From assembly GCA_025602905.1 (NCBI GenBank), contig JAHLKI010000005.1, positions 248,001-312,000 of the forward strand: a stretch of 64,000 nt of DNA, given 5' to 3'. Below, piece after piece: positions 58,575-64,000 of the stretch (its first letter is position 1; every line of letters begins with the position of its first letter). Source of the DNA: Phlyctochytrium arcticum. Taxonomy: Eukaryota > Chytridiomycota > Chytridiomycetes > Chytridiales > Chytridiaceae. The translations under genes and the position numbers were made by a program. The notes below the pieces were generated by a model. That model saw only the letters and a program-made list of their open reading frames with translations. It was not told the DNA's origin and made no database searches.

Positions 58575-59885
58575 CTAACGATACCGGACGACAATCTTGG
58601 GTTGATCACGGGGCGAAGAGCCACAGATGGAAAGCCTCAGGTATTCGGCAGCCCGCGAAGCATAGTCGGTGCCGTTGAATTCCTCAGACGAAGCCGTCAA
58701 AAAGGGATGTTGCAGGATCTGGTGAGCAGTGGGGCGCGAGGTAGGATCGTGGTCGAGACAGAGGAGCAAAAGGTGAGCGGCCTGAGCAATGATGGGCGTC
58801 CATGGAGACTCGTAGCCGGTGCGCTGGGTATCAAAGTGGTCACGGATGCGAGCGGCGACGAGATCTGCAGTGGTGGAAGAGCGTGCAAGTTTGGAGCCGA
58901 GGCACGAGAGTTGGCAGTCTGGGAGGTAGGGTTCGAGCATTTGGCCGAGGATGATGCCGAGGGAGAAAATGTCGGGGGCGGTGCCCGTTGCAGTGCCAGA
59001 GTACATTTCCGGGGCAATGTAGCCGGGGGTGCCGCGGCCGAGGGGGTGGTAGTCTTTGGGTTCAGTTGCCGATGTAGTGGTGGGTAATGGTGGTGGGGGA
59101 GAGTAAGAGTAGTAGTAGGAAGAGGAGGAAGGGGACATGGAGAGGCCAGAGTGGTGGGAGGAGAGGGAGAGGCACGAGGAGGAGCGCAAGAGGAAAGGTG
59201 GGAGGGATGGGGAGGGGGAGGAAGAGTATGAAGAGTCGTAGTCGTCGTTGTACGTATCCGTTGACGACGAGTCTAGGATGAGGGGAGTCAAGGGTGGTGG
59301 GGGTTGCTGGGATCGGGCGAGGCCCCAGTCGATAATGCAAATGTTGTTGGTTGTGGGGGCGAGCATGAGGTTGGCGAGGCTCAAGTCGAGATGGACAATG
59401 CCTAGGGCGTGGATGGCGGCGAGGGAAGTGGCGAGTTGGCGGGTGAGATGGGCGATGCGGACCAGATCCAGGCGGGCATGGTGGTGGTCAAAGGGTTGCA
59501 GGCGCGGAAAGACGAGGACGCTGGCATTATTGCTGGTAAAGGTTGTGATGAGACGGAGGGTGTGGGGTACATTGTGGGTTGCGAGCTGGTCGAGGATGGC
59601 GAGTTCATGGGCGGCGGTAGCAGGACACGTGAGTGTCTTGAGCACGACTTTGGCCTGGGTGTCCGAGTCGACGGCAAATTGGATATGCGAGAGTTCCGTC
59701 TGGATGCCGGGTCGTCCTTCTTCTGGGATGAATCGTGGTGGTGGTTCTGTGGTGGTCGTTGTCGGAGTAGGCGGAGTTGCCGCGGGAGTCAGCCTGGAGA
59801 GACGGTCGTTGTGGATGGCTTTGGACAGGGCCGACGACGTCGAGGGAGTCATGAGTGTCGTAGCGGGTAATGACGAGACGGGCAT
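58575..59885 (-). CDS. Divergent Ser/Thr protein kinase, Cdc7-like
   Basis: Single exon, 436 residues from the first ATG (MPVSSLPATTLM); the upstream open frame begins only with TTG. The kinase domain starts at about residue 55. AKVVLKTLTCPATAAHELAI holds the putative ATP-site Lys and the alpha-C Glu, followed by a catalytic loop HLDLSLANLML (Leu in place of the Arg of HRD) and IIDWGLARS (DWG in place of DFG, as in CK2). Then GTPGYIAPEMYSG, APDIFSLGIILGQML and CLDHDPTSRPTAHQILQHPF. A ~90-residue Ser/Tyr/Pro-rich insert lies between DWG and the APE motif, and another in the C-lobe. Such inserts and the closing DPTSRPTAxxxLxHPF resemble Cdc7 kinases, but the match is weak. The catalytic Asp, Asn and DWG Asp are all present, so it may be active. 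Confidence 0.75.
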   Translation of the reverse strand: MPVSSLPATTLMTPSTSSALSKAIHNDRLSRLTPAATPPTPTTTTTEPPPRFIPEEGRPGIQTELSHIQFAVDSDTQAKVVLKTLTCPATAAHELAILDQLATHNVPHTLRLITTFTSNNASVLVFPRLQPFDHHHARLDLVRIAHLTRQLATSLAAIHALGIVHLDLSLANLMLAPTTNNICIIDWGLARSQQPPPPLTPLILDSSSTDTYNDDYDSSYSSSPSPSLPPFLLRSSSCLSLSSHHSGLSMSPSSSSYYYSYSPPPPLPTTTSATEPKDYHPLGRGTPGYIAPEMYSGTATGTAPDIFSLGIILGQMLEPYLPDCQLSCLGSKLARSSTTADLVAARIRDHFDTQRTGYESPWTPIIAQAAHLLLLCLDHDPTSRPTAHQILQHPFLTASSEEFNGTDYASRAAEYLRLSICGSSPRDQPKIVVRYR

Positions 59886-60823
59886 ATTGTTTGAATAGCG
59901 CAATGTGGTGCGAGAGGAGGTTGTGCTGCTCGGTCTTATGAAAAAGGAAGGCCTATGGCGCCATGTATATCTTCTACTCGAGTATCTTCTATCGCTTGTT
60001 TGTCGATTAGGCCGGCCTCGTGTCAAGGGGTTGACAAAAAGTCACGAAAGTGGAGAGAGTCTGGCGACCCAGGAAAACATGGTTATCCGTCCGCAAAGTC
60101 ATCGCTCTCGGTGATGATTGTGATGTCCTGTCGGGAATTCTGCGTTGCGCTGCCCAATCTGCCAACCGCGCCCATCCCAGCCATAGCCCTTTTTTGCGCG
60201 CGCCGATTCTCACTGGCTGGAGATAACCGCCAATCTTCACAGAGATTAGCCTGCCGCTCCGGCTCCACCCGCCGGCTGCCGCTTGTTCCCGGTAACTCAC
60301 ACGAGCCAGCAGGGGGCTTAGCATACATCCGGCACCCAGGAATGACATACAATCCATCAGCTCATTTGTCTCAATAAGGTTAAAGTAATCGAGTCGACAC
60401 CCGGTCATCACAACCTTATTTTTGCTTTTTACGTACCTTGTTTCCGTTTCCTCGGGTGCGTATCGGGCGCTGTAATATCCGGATCGATCCACTTTGGCCG
60501 TGTCGCGTTCGTTCAACTTGCCCGGCGAGATCCCTCCAGAGTCCAGAGATCACTACCGCTCATTGCAACTTCAACCCAACAACGAAACTGCCAGATCTAG
60601 CTTTCCGTCTTCGCCCATACTTATAACACCCCTACCTTTCTGTCTTCACCCACTTTCATCACACCTCTCTCAGTAAAAAGCCAGGATCTGTGTTTTTGGA
60701 GCGTGCTCTGTTTGCTGTCATTACCTTTGTAGGTCAATCAAGGTATTGTATAGTATGATATTTTGAACCACCGTTTTCTTGTACACATGAGTCCTGATCA
60801 GAAACAAACTATCAGCCTTCAGT
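59886..60823. other. Divergent region between the kinase and the MULE-derived gene
   Basis: This is 938 bp between divergent start codons. Overlapping frames on both strands at 59955-60516 are not recognised and show no splice support. Pyrimidine-rich sequence (about 60570-60680) with CACCC and TTTCATCAC tracts precedes the downstream gene and looks like a fungal core promoter. An intron-like segment with gtaggtcaatc near 60730 could belong to a 5' UTR. Confidence 0.4.
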
Positions 60824-62902
60824 ATGTCTCAACTTCGTGCCGCCAATATTGATCGTGCCAGAAGCTCGTCAATCTGTTACCGCCGTCAAAGACTTTTTCA
60901 TCCTATCACAGCTTTCGAAATACCCCTACAGGATTTTGCTGCGGAGTGGAAGCTTGGCGACAACTTCTGGACGCAGTACAATAACACTACTTCTGCTAAA
61001 ACTGGAAAACAGACCATCTCCTACAAATGCAAGTTTGTCAAACACCGCAAGTCTTCGGGGAAACGACCTGACAAGGAAAATTGCCCACAGAAGAAGAGAA
61101 GACTTACGAGTGTCTTCACCAAAGTCGAATGCCCCGCACGCTTGGATGTTGTTATTGACAAAAACAACAATCTGGTTACCATTCGACATGCTATTGGTCA
61201 TACTGAGCATAGTGAAGGGCACGATATTGCGGACGCGGATGATCGTCATCTGTGTAGCCACGCCTCTGACTACATCAAGGACGAGGCGGAATCGCCGTAT
61301 GCTCACGCAGATATTGCGAAAGCGTTGCCCGTCATAATCATGCGTGCAACGTCTCCTGCCCGTGTCAGCGCGCTCGGTCTGGATCGCGTCTCCGCCCGTG
61401 CTGTCTACAACGCACGCTGGAGAGGGCGTCGGGAGCAGGCAGCTCCTCCAGGGTCATTGGCGGAAGACGTGAAGCAGGCTATTGAGTACCTGACCGCTGA
61501 AGGCTACATTGTTAAGAGACTTTTATCTGGATCTGACGGACGGGCCGACGAAGGATTTACTTTTGCCGTGAAGGAAAGTTTGAGCCTTCTTCCAAAGTGC
61601 AGTTATTTGGTTTTACTCGACTCCATCCACAAGACAAACCGGTACGATTGGAGATTATTTACTTGTATGATCCGAAATCAGCAAGGCAGTTGGCTGCCGG
61701 CAGCGCAATTCTTTGTCAGTAACGAAAATGGTGATGCAGTCGCGTTGGGTCTGCAGCAAGTAAGAGAAATGGTTGACGAGGTGTGCGGGGTCAAGTGGCA
61801 ACCACGAAATATCCAGGTCGATCAGTCCAATATCGAGAAAAACGGAATATTGCTGGCATTCCCGGGAATGTACGCAGGAGAGGAGGAAGTTAAAGTTCGA
61901 TATTGCAAGGTAACGTTCTAATTTGAGCGCAAGAACGCATCCCCAGATTTTGAATTATCCTAGGTCCATGTCGCCCGCACTCTCATGCGTCGCCTAGCTA
62001 CCCACAAACCTACATATGCCAAAATGCTGCAGGCACTAAACAAAACGACCATGGTCGGTGCCACGGCGTTGCTACGAGAGGCCATTACCGATGCTCCAGA
62101 AAAGCTTGGAAACTATTTGGAAAGTTATTGGGCAAATCCTGCTGTACTGGATTGCTGGACAATGGCCGCGCGTCAACATTCTCCCACCCTGCTACAGATG
62201 ACTTCAACAAATCCATTAGAATCTTATCATCGACTAGTCAAAGCAGACAGAAACTGTGGCAAATTCTCAAGTATTCAAAAAGCGTGTGTTGGTTTGTCCA
62301 AAGTCAACATACAGCGCCGCCTGGAGGCAGATCGTGCCGAAGTTTTGTTCAAATCAAAGGTATTGAAGGATACTGAAGATCACCCTAACATAGGTCGCTT
62401 CCCACTGCCTGTTCAGCGCCTCTTGATCGAACAGTACAACTCGGTAGAAAACCGAGTCGTCAAAGGAAAGCTGGCCCCTGATTACGATACCCTTGAGTGC
62501 AATTGCCTCTTTGCCAGACAGTATTTGTTGCCCTGCAAGCATGCTTTTCATGCTAACCTATTCGCAGAGGAGCCAATTTTGACCGACGAGGTTTGGGATC
62601 GATATGCGCAAATGTTTGACGAGTGCGGTTTCGAGGTTTATGAAACGATTTCTCGGGTACCTGTGGAAAGAGAGGAAGTCAGCCCCGTCGATATCTACAG
62701 AGATTACAGGAAGCGACAGGTGAAAGAGGCCGATGAAAGGCTGCTTAACCATTATTTTCGACTTGAAGACAAGGTGACAGAAGGTGATCCGTTGGCAACT
62801 GAGCGTCTCCTTCAGTTCATTGAGAGATTGCAAACTTTTGTGACCGAGGAATCGCAGATTAACTGGACTTTCTCTTCGCATAGCGGGACTTTATCTACCT
62901 AG
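60824..62902 (+). CDS. MULE-type transposase-derived protein with SWIM zinc finger
   Basis: Exons are 60824-61909 and 61964-62902 around one 54-bp intron; 674 residues. The N-terminus holds a WRKY/FLYWCH-like zinc motif (SYKCKFVKHRK, VECPARLDVV, then paired His). The MULE transposase core has Asp266 in YLVLLDSIHKTNRYDW, Asp333 in IQVDQSNIEKNGILLAFPG and Glu448 in TSTNPLESYHRLVK, the three acidic residues of the DDE triad. A SWIM finger follows (LECNCLFARQYLLPCKHAFH; Cys541, Cys543, Cys553, His555). Terminal inverted repeats were not located by eye, and the frame is intact with an ordinary host-like intron. It may therefore be either a live MULE or a domesticated regulator of the FAR1 type. 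Confidence 0.83.
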
Positions 62903-63213
62903 CTGTTACCTACTTTTATTTAATAGTAATATCATGATTTTTCTCCCTATGAATGGGTGTGTACCAATGGAGGTTACGGCGAGCAATTGGTGGGAAATTC
63001 TCTGGAAATCCGGGTGCGTATATTCTTGCGGAGGACGCGTTGTTGGATCGAACCACACGCATTTTACTTCGCCCGATACGCACCCGTTTCCTCTCTGACC
63101 ATTTATGAGCACGTAGGGATTCAACGATTTTTGCAGAGTTGAATCACATTAATCAAACAAGGACCTATATTAATGTTGACAAAAGGCCTGATACTATAAA
63201 GTGGATCCTATGG
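62903..63213. other. Convergent spacer
   Basis: This is the 3' flank of the MULE-derived gene and of the minus-strand F-box-like gene. It is A/T-rich, with short frames on both strands that I do not regard as genes. Confidence 0.45.
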
Positions 63214-64000
63214 TCAAACGACAACGTAGAATGCGCGGTCATAATTAATGGCAAGGTGTTTAGGCTTCGCTCCTTCGATTTGGGCCCGCGCTATTTCTGG
63301 AATTGGTCCGAATAAAAACCAAAGCTTCAGAGAAGTCAAGTTTTGGCAGGTGTTGAGCAACGAGAGGATTGTAGGAAGCTCGAGTTGTGTACGTTCAAAG
63401 CCCAAGCTTTGCATTAATGGGTAGCCAGATATGAATTGCAGGATAAGCTCGTCACATCGTCGCATCTTCTCTCGTATGAGAAGGTTGTCGTCCGGAGCAT
63501 CCACGTAATTAAAGTCCGACAGAGAGAGATTCAAAAGCCGCGAGGAGGATGGGATTCACAGTGCGGCGAGCCTCCACCATTCCTTCAAGGTACATACAAG
63601 CTGCATCAATATCAGCGGCCCAATCAGCGGCAATTCTTTCAAAATACGCATTACGAGCTGCATCACGATCAGCGGCATGTTCTTCCTGATGCGTATATTC
63701 TGTACCATATCTGATTGGGCACGCCAGCACAAGGTTTTCGCTATACCACCTCGTACACACAAGTCTAAAATACGACCAAAAAAATCAGTGAAACTTACAG
63801 GTTGGGGCATGCTCTCAGCAAACCATTGATCAGCCTTGGTTTGTCATATGTGCTGTTCTTCTCTCTACCCATTACAAAAATACGGAGGTCACGTATTGTG
63901 ATGTAGCCTGGCAGCAGTGGTAGCAGGGCAGCAGTGGAAGTGACATGTCAGATTAGTTTGCGCAGTCGATTGCCAAATGTAGTTATATTAGCGGTCGAAG
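63214..64000 (-). CDS. Partial F-box/LRR-like gene, 5' end beyond the window, possibly broken
   Basis: This is related to the F-box gene at 55110-55950: its segment YDKPRLINGLLRACPNL (about 63810-63860) matches the LLALLRLCPNV region, and the terminal EIARAQIEGAKPKHLAINYD matches MRDEIERARPERVTISY. The first intron (63774-63808, 35 bp) is short, and the next block has degenerate internal repeats. It can be read in more than one frame (NAYFERIAADWAADIDAA, or ELPLIGPLILMQLV) before the LRR-like end (LELPTILSLLNTCQNLTSLK) resumes in a shifted frame. Either an unplaced intron near 63465-63560 rejoins the frames, or the gene is decaying. The F-box itself would lie to the right of the window. Confidence 0.5.

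Noticed and set aside
59248..59898. 216-codon plus frame opposite the kinase gene
   Set aside because: Antisense shadow of the Ser/Thr-rich kinase sequence; the kinase motifs on the minus strand decide the coding strand.

Overview
The window looks like genomic DNA of an early-diverging, probably chytrid-type, fungus. Almost every recognisable gene is a single-copy eukaryotic housekeeping gene split by very short GT-AG introns, mostly 50 to 69 bp, several with TACTAAC-like branch points. Genes are packed tightly on both strands. The gene set is fungal (an MRH4-type DEAD-box protein, Swi5, secreted Ser/Thr/Ala-rich proteins) but also includes families often missing from Dikarya (SARAF, an EFCAB11-like EF-hand protein, a UQCC5/SMIM4-like mini-protein, Basic Secretory Proteins). 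The phylum is my inference and was not tested by any search.

Layout. 1-2.2 kb: no supported gene. 2.2-8.7 kb: a RhoGAP protein (+), an unrecognised Ser-rich protein (-) and splicing factor PRP38 (-). 9.0-18.8 kb: COPII coat SEC24 (-) and anaphase-promoting-complex scaffold APC1 (+), sharing a promoter that carries a perfect TGACGTGG motif. 18.8-20.4 kb: an 82-residue membrane protein (-), a recent PRP38 pseudogene copy (+) and a perfect-arm inverted repeat. 20.6-31.9 kb: SNARE USE1 (+), a GH20 hexosaminidase (+), SWI5 (-), TFIIS (+), ESCRT-II VPS36 (-) and arginyl-tRNA-protein transferase ATE1 (+). 32.3-40.7 kb: retromer VPS26 (-), an MRH4-like mitochondrial helicase (+), SARAF (-) and ERO1 (+). 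40.9-45.9 kb: an EFCAB11-like protein (-) with decayed 3' exon copies beside it, a BCKDK/PDK-type mitochondrial kinase (+) and a RING E3 ligase (-).

The right third, 46-64 kb, has accessory character. It is gene-poor, repeat-rich and contains paralogues and relics: a secreted 8-Cys protein, a tandem pair of Basic Secretory Protein genes (upstream copy dead, downstream copy intact), F-box/LRR-like genes and an F-box relic, a degenerate ~400-bp tandem repeat, a divergent Cdc7-like kinase, and a MULE-type transposase-derived gene with intact D-D-E and SWIM motifs. Clusters of short hairpins built on CTCGCTTCGCTCGGGC-like units recur at three places, two of them touching the 3' ends of genes.

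Functional themes. Membrane traffic is well represented (SEC24, USE1, VPS36, VPS26), as are ER folding and calcium control (ERO1, SARAF), the cell cycle and ubiquitin (APC1, RING E3, F-box proteins, Cdc7-like kinase) and mitochondria (MRH4-like, BCKDK-like, UQCC5-like). Neighbours are mostly divergent or convergent, so there are no operons; shared promoters are the main sign of possible co-regulation. Exon coordinates were derived by hand from splice signals and frame continuity. For most genes the exon sum is an exact multiple of three, which supports the models.
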